From JBHIEE01 sp046760445 (GTDB taxonomy: Bacteria; Acidobacteriota; Aminicenantia; JdFR-78), in NCBI GenBank assembly GCA_046760445.1, contig JBHIEE010000003.1:1-59273 (forward strand): 59,273 bases of DNA, written 5' to 3'. A model generated the notes under the pieces. The model saw only the letters and a list, made by a program, of their open reading frames with translations, was not told the origin of the DNA and searched no databases. This document shows, piece by piece, positions 26,588 through 35,043 of the stretch. The translations under genes were made by a program, and so were the position numbers. Each line of letters starts with the position of its first letter. Position 1 is the stretch's first letter.

Positions 26588-27159
26588 TCTATAAAATTTA
26601 TCCCTAATTTTTGAGTCAATTGGTAAAAAAGATTAAGAGGGAACCCAACTACATTAAAGTAACAACCTTCTATTTTTTCGATAAACATCCCTGCTTTGCC
26701 TTGAATTCCATAGGCGCCCGCTTTGTCTAATGGCTCCAGACTTTTTATATACCAGTCAATTATCTTAGGCGAAAGAGTGGAGAAGTAAACTTTGCTCTTG
26801 GCGTAGCCAGTTGCCAGTTTTTGCGTTTTAATCTGAATAAGAGCAATACCAGTAAAAACGAAATGTGCTTTTCCACTTAACATCATTAAAATTTCTTTAG
26901 CCCGGTTTTCATTCTCTGGCTTTCCCAAAAATTGATTATTAAGGACGACTATCGTATCAGCTCCAATCACTACTCCTGAAGAGAAATTTTGAGCAGCTTT
27001 TTTGGCTTTTAATAGAGATACTCGAAGGACATAGCTTTCCGGTTTTTCATTTTTTGATCTTTGCTCTTGTATTTGGGCTGGTTGAACAATAAAATCCAAT
27101 CCCAATCGTGACAAGAGTTCAATTCTTCGTGGAGACTGAGAAGCTAAAATCCATTTCAT
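26584..27159 (-). CDS. maf: Maf-family nucleoside triphosphate pyrophosphatase
   Basis: A 191-residue Maf/YhdE-type enzyme that hydrolyses dTTP, UTP or modified nucleotides to monophosphates, a house-cleaning role. It shows the family sequence LASQSPRRIELLSRLGLDF at the N-terminus, the catalytic VIGADTIVVLN segment, KPENENRAKEIL and DKAGAYGIQGKAGMFIEKI. The length is typical. The gene ends inside the convergent lipoprotein gene by 4 bases and is preceded by a repeat-filled gap. Confidence 0.92.
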   Translation of the reverse strand: MKWILASQSPRRIELLSRLGLDFIVQPAQIQEQRSKNEKPESYVLRVSLLKAKKAAQNFSSGVVIGADTIVVLNNQFLGKPENENRAKEILMMLSGKAHFVFTGIALIQIKTQKLATGYAKSKVYFSTLSPKIIDWYIKSLEPLDKAGAYGIQGKAGMFIEKIEGCYFNVVGFPLNLFYQLTQKLGINFID

Positions 27160-27266
27160 TTTTCACCTCCACATAAAAATTAAAAATCAAATATCAAAAG
27201 TTGGTACACCACTTGGGGTATACCACTGTGGCAAAATGACAAATTAAAACTCAAAAATAATACTAA

Positions 27267-27333
27267 TAGTGCTGCGGTGCTGCTGTGTTGCCGTCAAAAA
27301 AATTAACTGCAGCACTGCAACACTGCAGAACTA
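27267..27333. repeat. Large imperfect GC-rich hairpin
   Basis: The left arm 27267-27294 begins TAGTGCTGCGGTGCTGC. The right arm 27306-27333 ends CTGCAGAACTA. The arms match at 22 of 28 positions around a centre containing CAAAAAAATTA. A related hairpin lies at 55648-55719. Confidence 0.65.
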
Positions 27334-27369
27334 ATGTAAAAGACATTTTTGCATTTTGATTTATCCCAG

Positions 27370-27434
27370 ACTTCCGTAAAAACCATTTTCCACACTAATC
27401 TACATAATATCATTTAAAGTCATTTGAAAACCCT
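27370..27434. repeat. 65-bp repeat box, copy 2
   Basis: Begins ACTTCCGTAAAAACCATTTT and ends GTCATTTGAAAACCC, matching copies at 20381-20445 and 55526-55591. Confidence 0.7.
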
Positions 27435-27497
27435 TATCGGAAACTTATTAAATGAGATAAAAATTTATCATAATTTATGTTTATTTTAAATCTATAG

Positions 27498-27526
27498 TTG
27501 CTCTTTTTCTTAAATTTTGATATTAT
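27498..27526 (+). promoter_or_regulatory. Promoter of pdaD
   Basis: TTGCTC (27498-27503), a 17-base spacer and TATTAT (27521-27526). The short leader carries AGGAGG ahead of the GTG start. Confidence 0.5.
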
Positions 27527-27553
27527 TCCATCCTTTCCCAGGAGGAAAACAAA

Positions 27554-28102
27554 GTGAAGGAATTCATCCCTTCAAAAATATTTTTGACTAAGGGTGTTGG
27601 TCGACATAAAGAAAAATTAGCCAGTTTTGAGGAAGCTCTTAGAGTAGCTGGAATAGCTCCCTATAATTTAGTGAAAACCTCAAGTATTATTCCTCCTTAT
27701 TGTGAATTAGTCTCAAAAGAAGAAGGAATTAAATTATTAAAGCCGGGCCAGATAGTGTTTCTAGTTCTAAGTGAAAATGCGACCAATGAAGCTTATCGGA
27801 AAATTTCAGCTTCCATAGGATTAGCCATTCCTAAAGATCCTAATCTATATGGTTATTTATCCGAACACCACAGCTTCGGTCAAGAAGAAAAAGTAGCTGG
27901 TGAGTACGCTGAAGACTTAGCTGCTCATATGCTGGCTACCACCTTAGGAGTGGATTTTGATATCAATAAAAGTTGGGATGAGGAGAAGCAAATTTATAAA
28001 ATATCGGATAAAGCGGTAACAACAAGAAGTATTACTCAAACCACATCTGGACACTCCGGTTTATGGACCACTGTTCTTGCGGCTGCTGTGTTTATTTTAT
28101 AA
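27554..28102 (+). CDS. pdaD: Pyruvoyl-dependent arginine decarboxylase
   Basis: A 182-residue PdaD, which self-cleaves to form a pyruvoyl group and decarboxylates arginine to agmatine, the first step of a polyamine route. The cleavage site is visible as LVKTSSIIPP, with S43-S44 matching the conserved Ser-Ser. Other family pieces are FLTKGVGRHKEKLASFEEALR and the glutamate-rich EHHSFGQEEKVAGEYAEDLAAHML. The length is typical. The start is GTG 27554, preceded by AGGAGG. Neither agmatinase nor agmatine deiminase lies next to it. It is convergent with cdd. Confidence 0.92.
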   Translation: MKEFIPSKIFLTKGVGRHKEKLASFEEALRVAGIAPYNLVKTSSIIPPYCELVSKEEGIKLLKPGQIVFLVLSENATNEAYRKISASIGLAIPKDPNLYGYLSEHHSFGQEEKVAGEYAEDLAAHMLATTLGVDFDINKSWDEEKQIYKISDKAVTTRSITQTTSGHSGLWTTVLAAAVFIL

Positions 28103-28110
28103 CTTTCTCT

Positions 28111-28506
28111 TTACTTTTCCAGATTAAAACTCTCTGGCAAAAGAGAGGAAAGTTCTTTTTTATAGCTCTTTCCTTCTAAGGTGACGGCTATTATTTTTAA
28201 GTCTAAATTAAATTCTGAGAATACCTGAAGACAGGCACCGCAGGGGAAAATTGGTTTTTGACTCTCGGTTACCACAACTAAAGTATCGAAGGTAACTTCT
28301 CCCTCTGAAACAGCCTTAAATAATGCTAGTCTTTCAGCACATATAGTCAATCCAAAAGAAGAATTTTCAATATTTGTTCCAGTAAAAATATGACCTGACT
28401 TGGTTAAAAGAGAGGCCCCCACCTTAAATTTTGAATAAGGAGCATATGATTTCAAACGAGCTTTCTTAGCTTGTTTTATTAACTTTTCTTCAATTTTCTT
28501 GTTCAT
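28111..28506 (-). CDS. cdd: Cytidine deaminase
   Basis: A 131-residue homotetrameric-type cytidine deaminase for pyrimidine salvage. The zinc site is complete: C56-A-E58 in TICAERLALF and C89-xx-C92 in PCGACLQVF. The SYAPYSKFKVGASLL substrate loop is present. It overlaps the dusB stop by 4 bases and is the last gene of the mfd-PPIase-surA-dusB-cdd run. Confidence 0.95.
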   Translation of the reverse strand: MNKKIEEKLIKQAKKARLKSYAPYSKFKVGASLLTKSGHIFTGTNIENSSFGLTICAERLALFKAVSEGEVTFDTLVVVTESQKPIFPCGACLQVFSEFNLDLKIIAVTLEGKSYKKELSSLLPESFNLEK

Positions 28507-29498
28507 TTAAAGAAATCTTCAGTCCACTTTTTTGCCTGTAAAGATGTTTCACTTAAAATAACCTTTTTTCTTAGCTCTTTTCCTTTTTTCATTCCTTTGG
28601 TAAACCAGATAATAAATTTTTTAAAATTATTCAACTTTTCTTTTTCAGAGAAATCTTCATTTTCTAATAAACGAAGGTATTTGCGAAGAATATAAGTTTT
28701 CTCCTTAAAGTTATTATGATTATAATTTACCCCACACTGAGAAAGAAGGAATTTTTTAAAAATCAAGGGGTCAACAATTGCTCCTCGGCCTATCATTACT
28801 CCATCGCATCCCGTTTGGTTAAACATAGCTAAAATATCAGATGGTTTTTTTACATCTCCATTTCCTATAACTGGGATAGAGACATTTTCTTTTATTTTTC
28901 GAATTAATTCCCAGTTAGCTAAAGAGGAAAAGAAATCGGTTCGAGTTCGTGGGTGAATAATTATTGCCGAGGCTCCACAATGTTCAATCATGTGAGCAAA
29001 TTGAAGAGCATTAATTGTTGTTCCCGACCAGCCTGCTCTTATTTTAACACTTACCGGTAATCCTTCGGATTTTTTGACCACTTCAGTGATAATTTCCTGA
29101 GCTAATTTTATATCTTTTAAAAGAGCTGCTCCTGCATTTTTCCTTACTACTTTTTGTTTCGGGCAGCTCATATTAATATCAATTCCGTCAGCTCCTAATC
29201 TTTTCAAAACAAGAGCCGCCTCGCCCATTATTTTTGCTTCAGAGCCAAAAATTTGGAAAAATAGTGGGCGATCCAAAGAAGACCTCTTAAGTAGAGTCCT
29301 AGTTTTCTTGTTATTTCTTCTTATTAATCCTTGTGCACTTATCATTTCACTAAAAAATAGTCCACATCCATCTAAAAGAGCAATTAATTTCCGAAAACAG
29401 GAATTTGTGATTCCGGACATAGGAGCTAAAGCTAAAGGAGGGTTAATCGTTAACTGACCAATATGTAATGCTTTCTCAAAAGGTGAACTCGACGGCAT
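28503..29498 (-). CDS. dusB: tRNA-dihydrouridine synthase (DusB type)
   Basis: A 331-residue FMN-dependent enzyme that reduces uridines in tRNA D-loops. It shows LALAPMSGITNSCFR, the catalytic cysteine C112 in INMSCPKQKVVRKNAGAALL, VKIRAGW, IIIHPRTRTDFF, and the FMN phosphate site GNGDVKKPSD with GCDGVMIGRGA. The length and N-terminus fit the bacterial DusB branch. It lies 37 bases after the surA-like gene. Confidence 0.9.
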   Translation of the reverse strand: MPSSSPFEKALHIGQLTINPPLALAPMSGITNSCFRKLIALLDGCGLFFSEMISAQGLIRRNNKKTRTLLKRSSLDRPLFFQIFGSEAKIMGEAALVLKRLGADGIDINMSCPKQKVVRKNAGAALLKDIKLAQEIITEVVKKSEGLPVSVKIRAGWSGTTINALQFAHMIEHCGASAIIIHPRTRTDFFSSLANWELIRKIKENVSIPVIGNGDVKKPSDILAMFNQTGCDGVMIGRGAIVDPLIFKKFLLSQCGVNYNHNNFKEKTYILRKYLRLLENEDFSEKEKLNNFKKFIIWFTKGMKKGKELRKKVILSETSLQAKKWTEDFFK

Positions 29499-29535
29499 TT
29501 TATTCTTCTAATGGATTGATTACTGTATTTTTTTA

Positions 29536-30507
29536 TCAGCCAAAAGGAGTTGGATTTAAAATCTTTATATAACTTTTTTCTTTGAGAGTCTTTAAAAAAT
29601 CATTTAATTTTTCTTGTCTTTTCTGGTTAAATGTTTCTTCTTTTATTTTCTTTTTTGCTTCTTCAAAAGGAATAACTCGCTCTTCCTTTTTTTCTTCTAT
29701 TTTAAATAGATACCGGCCATTTTTTGTTTTTAACCATGGAGTTACTTCGCCTGGATTTAGCTCGAACACGACTTTCTCGAAAGCTTTGTCGAGTTCTCCT
29801 TTCTTAAAAAAACCAAGATCTCCTCCCTTTTCTTTTTCCGGACCCTCGGAATATTGAGACGCCAGTAAGGAGAAATCTGTTTCCTGTTTAATCTTTTGAT
29901 TAATTTCTTGGAGAATCTTTTCCAGCTCCTGTTCATTTCTTCCTTCTGAAGAAAGATATATTCCTCTTAATCTTACTTCAGCCGGTTGAGTAAATTCTTC
30001 TCGGTGATCTTTATAATAATTAATTATCTCTGAATCGGTTATGGAAATTTTACTGTCTACCTCAAGATAAAGAAGTTTCTGTTGAATAAATTGCTTATTC
30101 AGTTCTCTTCTCCAGGCATCATAATTTATTCCTTCTCGTTCCATTTCTCTTTTTAAATCTTCATCAGAGGTAATATTATTTTCCTTTTTAAAATTTTCAA
30201 TGAAAATTTTGACTTCTTCATCTGCCTCAATATTTTTTGCTTTGGCTTCTTGAAGTAAAAGAAGCTCATTTATCATCTGGTCCAATAAATTTTCTCTTAT
30301 TTTTGCTAATTCTTTTTCTAATTCTTCACCTTTCAATCTTGAACTTAGCATTAATCTAAGTTTAGTCTCAGTCATCTCCAACTCGGATCTGGTTATAATG
30401 TCATCATTTACCACGACAATTATTTCCTCTATTACTTCACCCTTTACGAAAAAAGAAAAGATTGCCATCGCTAAAGAAAATAAAATCACTCTAAAGATTT
30501 TTTTCAT
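29536..30507 (-). CDS. SurA-like periplasmic peptidyl-prolyl isomerase/chaperone
   Basis: A 323-residue exported protein. After a signal peptide (VILFSLAMAIFSFFVKG) comes a SurA N-terminal helical domain with the typical VVNDDIITRSELE, then a single parvulin-type rotamase domain (about 175-275; ARQYSEG-like LASQYSEGPEKEKGGDLGFFKKG, FELNPGEVTPWLKTKNGRYLFKIEEKK). Proteins of this kind escort beta-barrels to the outer membrane, such as the DUF5916 barrel at 38-40 kb. It is 5 bases downstream of a second parvulin gene, forming a chaperone pair. Confidence 0.88.
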   Translation of the reverse strand: MKKIFRVILFSLAMAIFSFFVKGEVIEEIIVVVNDDIITRSELEMTETKLRLMLSSRLKGEELEKELAKIRENLLDQMINELLLLQEAKAKNIEADEEVKIFIENFKKENNITSDEDLKREMEREGINYDAWRRELNKQFIQQKLLYLEVDSKISITDSEIINYYKDHREEFTQPAEVRLRGIYLSSEGRNEQELEKILQEINQKIKQETDFSLLASQYSEGPEKEKGGDLGFFKKGELDKAFEKVVFELNPGEVTPWLKTKNGRYLFKIEEKKEERVIPFEEAKKKIKEETFNQKRQEKLNDFLKTLKEKSYIKILNPTPFG

Positions 30508-30512
30508 TTTAA

Positions 30513-31472
30513 TTACTCCTTCTCTTTGTGGTAAGGAAAGGGCAAGTTGTAAGTGGAGGTCACCCAGTTGAATTCATTTTTTAAATCCGCTAAGTGTTTA
30601 TCTATAATAGCCTTAATTTTTGCTTGTAGCAATTTAATTTTAATCGATTTAGCTGCTTTGTCTAGAGGGAGAAGTTGACTTTTTTCTCTCTTTTCTAATC
30701 GGAATATGTGAAACCCATAAGAAGATTCAACTACTTGGCTTAGTCCCTCTTCTTTTAAAGCGAAAATTACCTTTTCCATCTCTTCTGGAAGTTGACCAGG
30801 CTCGTAATAGCCCATATCTCCTCCGGTGGCCGCTTCAGGACTAATTGATTCTTCTTGAGCTATTTTACTGAATTCTTCTGGAGGTGATTTTTTTAATCTG
30901 TTTAAAATCTCAATTGCTTTTGCCTCTGTTTCAACTAATATCTGGCTCACTCTAACCCTTTCTGGCTGCTGAAACTCGTTTAGATGTTGGCGATAATATG
31001 CCCTGATTTCTTGTTCTTTAACTTCAATATCTTTGATCAAAAGATAAATATATTTTTCAACCAATAATCTATTAAGCATGGTCTTAGTAAGTACAATCTT
31101 TTCTTTATTATTTACTACCTCAGTGTTAATTTTAGCTAAGTAGGCTTTTTTTTCTTCCCAGCTTAAGGAAATGTCTTTTTTCTTTGCTGCGTTCAAAAGA
31201 ATCATTTCGTCAACAAATTTATCATATAATCTGCTAAATGATTCGACGCTTAAATTATCAATTAGGTCCCCGATTATATTATTTATATACTGTTCAAAAT
31301 CAGAGTTAAAATAAAAGGAATCTTCTACTTGAAGAATAATTTTATTCTCCTTAGAAGATTGGTTAAATTGAACAAGGGAAACCTGGGTAACCCCCTGATC
31401 TTTCTTAGAGCAGAATAAACTAAGGACGAATAATATTACGAAGAATAAATTTCTTGTTTTTTTTAGGTCCAT
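30513..31472 (-). CDS. PrsA-like parvulin isomerase, probable lipoprotein
   Basis: A 319-residue protein with an N-terminal hydrophobic segment (LFFVILFVLSLFC) in which C21 could be lipidated, although F at -1 is atypical. A helical chaperone region is followed by a parvulin domain (about 170-270; VSQILVETEAKAIEI, IAQEESISPEAATGGDMGYYEPGQLP, VVESSYGFHIFRLEKR). It sits between mfd (39 bases upstream) and surA (5 bases downstream). It probably folds exported proteins beside SurA. Confidence 0.85.
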   Translation of the reverse strand: MDLKKTRNLFFVILFVLSLFCSKKDQGVTQVSLVQFNQSSKENKIILQVEDSFYFNSDFEQYINNIIGDLIDNLSVESFSRLYDKFVDEMILLNAAKKKDISLSWEEKKAYLAKINTEVVNNKEKIVLTKTMLNRLLVEKYIYLLIKDIEVKEQEIRAYYRQHLNEFQQPERVRVSQILVETEAKAIEILNRLKKSPPEEFSKIAQEESISPEAATGGDMGYYEPGQLPEEMEKVIFALKEEGLSQVVESSYGFHIFRLEKREKSQLLPLDKAAKSIKIKLLQAKIKAIIDKHLADLKNEFNWVTSTYNLPFPYHKEKE

Positions 31473-31511
31473 TGACTTCTTATTTCATTAAGCTCAATTA
31501 ATTATAATAGA

Positions 31512-34500
31512 CTAACTAAGTTCTTGCAAGATATATTTCACTTCTTTTAAAACTGCCTTGTCTTCTCTCGAAGGTAACTCTATCTTTAAAATTCCTTCGG
31601 GAGAAAATGAGCCTTTATAGTATTTAAATAAAAGGATTAACTTTTCTGGGTTAATTTTTGCTCGAAGGGAAAATTTAATTGTTAAATAATGGGCTTCTCT
31701 GTCAATATTCAGAATTTTTAGTTTCTCAGAGAGAAATTTTGTTATTCCATAATCCAAAATATTCTCACAGGAGTCAGGTAATGAGCCAAATCTGTCTTCC
31801 ATTTCCTCTTTTATTTTTTTTATCTCCTCAAGAGAGTTAATAGATGATATTCTCTGATATAAATTAAGTCTTTGATTGACCTGAGGGATATAATTTTCAG
31901 GAATTCTTATATCAACTTTAAGATTTATCTCGGTTTTAAATTCTTCTACCTCCTCTCCTTTCAGTTCTTTTATCGTTTGATCGAGAAGTTTTAAATAATA
32001 ATCGAATCCCACTGCTTGAAGATGTCCATGCTGCTCAGAGCCGAGAAGATTTCCTGCTCCTCTTATTTCCAAATCTTTAGAAGCTAATCTAAATCCTGAA
32101 CCAAGCTGGGTAAATTCTTGGAGAGCTTTAAGTCTTTTCCTGGCAACTGGGGGCAGGGATAATTCAGATGGTACTAAAAAGTAAGCAAAAGCCTGACGCG
32201 AAGACCTTCCAACCCGTCCACGAAGCTGATATAGTTGGGCTAAGCCAAATTGATGAGCTTGATTAACGATTAGAGTGTTAACCAAAGGGATATCTATTCC
32301 ATTTTCAATAATAGTCGTTGAAACAAGAACATTATGTTTTTCTTGAATGAAATCAATCATATTTTTTTCAATTTTTCGGCTTGGCATTTGACCATGGATA
32401 ACTGTTACTTTCGCTTGGGGGACTAAATTAGAGATCATATTAGATACTGAATCAATATCTTCAATGCGGTTATGAACAAAGTAAACCTGTCCTCCTCGAT
32501 TTAATTCTTTCTCAATAGCTGATGAAATTAACTCCTTACTGAATTTTGAGACAACAGTATGAACAGCTAATCTATCCTTGGGAGGAGTTTCAATTAAACT
32601 CAAATCTCGCAGTCCATAAAAAGCCATATTTAGAGTTCTGGGAATGGGAGTGGCAGTCATAGTGAGAACATCTATATTAGCTTTTATCTTTTTAATTTTT
32701 TCTTTATGACTGACTCCAAATCTTTGTTCTTCGTCAATAACTAATAAGCCCAGATTTTTAAATTCTACATCTTTAGAGAGCAGTCGGTGGGTACCAATAA
32801 TAATATCCACTAATCCTTTCTTTAAATCAGTAATTATTTTTTTCTGTTGAGCTAAGAACTGAAAACGAGTGAGAGCTTCCACTCTAATGGGAAACATAGC
32901 TAATCTTTCTTTAAAAGTTGACCAATGTTGTGAGGCAAGGACTGTGGTTGGACAAAGAAGGGCGACCTGTTTTCCATCTAAAACTGCTTTGACAGCAGCT
33001 CTAATAGCTACCTCTGTTTTTCCATACCCAACATCTCCACAGAGAAGTCTGTCCATAGGACATGATGCTTCCATGTCTTTTTTAATTTTCTCTATTGCTT
33101 TAAGTTGATCTTCAGTTTCCTCGAATGGAAAAGTGTCTTCAAATTCTTTTTGCCAAGGTGTGTCTGGGCTGAAAGGATATTTTTTAATGCTTTTCCTCTT
33201 GGCATAGAGTTCTAACAATTCTCGAGCCATATTTTGAATAACCTTCTTGACTTTATTTTTAGTTTTTTCCCAAGAAACACCGCCTAATTTATCTATTGCT
33301 GGAGGCTCCTCTCCTGCTCCAGAATATTTTTGAATTAAATCCAATCTCTCAACTGGAACATAGAGTCGGTCACCGTCTCGGTACATAATTTCAATTAGTT
33401 CTCTAAATTTTCCTTCTATTTTTAATTCTTTCAATCCCTTAAAAATTCCAATTCCATGATCAATGTGGACGACATAGTCTCCTTCTTTTAAATCCCGAAA
33501 ATTAGAAAACCAGGGTTTAAGGGAAGGCTTAGCTGAGATTAATCTTATTTCCTTAATAATATCCTTCTCAGAAAGAAAAACAGTTTTTTCTTCTGGAAAA
33601 CAAAATCCAACGGGTAACTCTCCCTGGGTAAGCATCACCCTGCCCTCTATGGGAGCGGTGGAGGAGTCAATAGAAGTAAAATATTTGATCTGATAGTCCT
33701 CCAGCATTTGAGCTGTTTTCTTTAATCTTGTTTGGTTTGAAATGAAGATTACTACTTTTTCCTTTTTTTCTTGAACTTTTTTTAAATCTTGAATGAATAA
33801 CTTGATGTTATCCTGATAATTAGGGGAATCCTGGAAATTAAAGGGAAATATGTTCTTTTTTTTATTTAAAGTCAGTTCTTCAAGAAATAGATTTTGATTA
33901 TTCAATTTATCCAGACTTTCTTTATCGAAGATTTCTTCAGGAGAAAGAGCTATTTCTCCTTTATTATGTAAAGTCTGATACGAAATTTGCCACTGGTTTT
34001 TTTTTGTTTTCCATTCTTTTTCTATGTCCTGAGGTTCATTAAAAATAAAAATATAGTCTTGGAAATAATCTCTAAAAGAGACAAAAAAGGGTTCGGCAAT
34101 ATGAGCCAGATAAAAAAATGAAGGAGTCACTTTTCTTCCTCTTAAAGAATTTGATATCTTTTCTAATTCCATTCTGAAGGGATAACCTTTCCATTTGTGA
34201 CTTGTTTTTTCTTGCCATGAAGTTAGAAACTCTTCGTTCAGATAAAATTCATACAAGGAGGGGATGATAATTGAACTTACTTTTTTAATTGATCGCTGTG
34301 TTGAGGAAGAGAATTCTCGAAGAGAAATAATTTCGTCTCCGCTGAATTCAATTCGGTAAGGATTTTCTACCCATAGAGAGAAGATATCAATTATTCCCCC
34401 GCGCCAGGCATATTCTCCTGGATAGTTGACCAAATCCTGGCAGCTGTATCCGATTTTATCGAGCTCATTTATTAACTCGTCTCGATCTATCTTATCGCCG

Positions 34501-34940
34501 TAGTTAAGCTTGATAAAACTCCTCTCCAATAAGGAAGGATTGGGAAGGGGCTTTAATAGTCCAAAAAGATTAGTAATTGTTATCTTGACCGAATTCTGCT
34601 TAAAATGATAAAAAAATTCCATTCTCTGAGAAATGGACTCTAAAGAAGGAGAAATATTTTCATAAGGTTCGGCGGAAAAAGGGGGTAAGAGATGAATTTT
34701 ACTTGAATCAAGCTGAAACTGCCTAAAGAAAGAGCTAATTACTCTTTTCATTTCTGGCAGAGAGGAAGAAGAAGGTTGAATGAGAACAATTTTTTTATTA
34801 AGTTCTTTAACTAAAGCTGATAAAAATAAACCCTTGGCGGGCAGGTTAAGACCACTGATAATTAAATTTTTTTCTTGGTGTTTTATTTGTTCTATTAATT
34901 TTTTAAATTGTTTGTTTTCTAAGAAAAAATTGAATAACAT
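31512..34940 (-). CDS. mfd: Transcription-repair coupling factor Mfd
   Basis: A 1142-residue Mfd translocase, which removes stalled RNA polymerase and recruits UvrA. Order: UvrB-homology N-terminus (about 1-330), the RNA-polymerase-interacting CarD-like module around GDYVVHIDHGIGIFKG, a RecG-type helicase core with Walker A GDVGYGKT at 635-642, DEEQRFG and QLRGRVGRS, and the C-terminal TRCF domain that binds UvrA. The length is standard and no domain is missing. It is the first gene of the leftward mfd-PPIase-surA-dusB-cdd run. Confidence 0.95.
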   Translation of the reverse strand: MLFNFFLENKQFKKLIEQIKHQEKNLIISGLNLPAKGLFLSALVKELNKKIVLIQPSSSSLPEMKRVISSFFRQFQLDSSKIHLLPPFSAEPYENISPSLESISQRMEFFYHFKQNSVKITITNLFGLLKPLPNPSLLERSFIKLNYGDKIDRDELINELDKIGYSCQDLVNYPGEYAWRGGIIDIFSLWVENPYRIEFSGDEIISLREFSSSTQRSIKKVSSIIIPSLYEFYLNEEFLTSWQEKTSHKWKGYPFRMELEKISNSLRGRKVTPSFFYLAHIAEPFFVSFRDYFQDYIFIFNEPQDIEKEWKTKKNQWQISYQTLHNKGEIALSPEEIFDKESLDKLNNQNLFLEELTLNKKKNIFPFNFQDSPNYQDNIKLFIQDLKKVQEKKEKVVIFISNQTRLKKTAQMLEDYQIKYFTSIDSSTAPIEGRVMLTQGELPVGFCFPEEKTVFLSEKDIIKEIRLISAKPSLKPWFSNFRDLKEGDYVVHIDHGIGIFKGLKELKIEGKFRELIEIMYRDGDRLYVPVERLDLIQKYSGAGEEPPAIDKLGGVSWEKTKNKVKKVIQNMARELLELYAKRKSIKKYPFSPDTPWQKEFEDTFPFEETEDQLKAIEKIKKDMEASCPMDRLLCGDVGYGKTEVAIRAAVKAVLDGKQVALLCPTTVLASQHWSTFKERLAMFPIRVEALTRFQFLAQQKKIITDLKKGLVDIIIGTHRLLSKDVEFKNLGLLVIDEEQRFGVSHKEKIKKIKANIDVLTMTATPIPRTLNMAFYGLRDLSLIETPPKDRLAVHTVVSKFSKELISSAIEKELNRGGQVYFVHNRIEDIDSVSNMISNLVPQAKVTVIHGQMPSRKIEKNMIDFIQEKHNVLVSTTIIENGIDIPLVNTLIVNQAHQFGLAQLYQLRGRVGRSSRQAFAYFLVPSELSLPPVARKRLKALQEFTQLGSGFRLASKDLEIRGAGNLLGSEQHGHLQAVGFDYYLKLLDQTIKELKGEEVEEFKTEINLKVDIRIPENYIPQVNQRLNLYQRISSINSLEEIKKIKEEMEDRFGSLPDSCENILDYGITKFLSEKLKILNIDREAHYLTIKFSLRAKINPEKLILLFKYYKGSFSPEGILKIELPSREDKAVLKEVKYILQELS

Positions 34941-34995
34941 TTTTTATTATATTTTATCATATTATCAGATTTACTTGCCTTCACCAATTTTTTTG

Positions 34996-35024
34996 TTGCT
35001 CAAATTGATTGATAATACTATAAT
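34996..35024 (+). promoter_or_regulatory. Promoter of the propeller-GGDEF gene
   Basis: TTGCTC (34996-35001), a 17-base spacer and consensus TATAAT (35019-35024), in the divergent gap beside mfd. It supports the GTG at 35044 rather than longer reading frames overlapping mfd. Confidence 0.5.
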
Positions 35025-35043
35025 AATAAAAAAACGGAAAATA

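Larger units (their letters stand above)
27160..27553. other. Intergenic repeat region, no gene
   Basis: 394 bases without a coding region. It holds a 28-bp imperfect hairpin rich in CTGCAG-like steps (27267-27333), a 65-bp repeat box (27370-27434) and the promoter of the arginine decarboxylase gene. The arrangement is the mirror image of 55526-55770. Confidence 0.7.

Noticed and set aside
34780..35043. Longer N-terminus for the propeller-GGDEF protein
   Set aside because: It would overlap mfd on the opposite strand and bury the signal peptide; a promoter at 34996-35024 supports GTG 35044.
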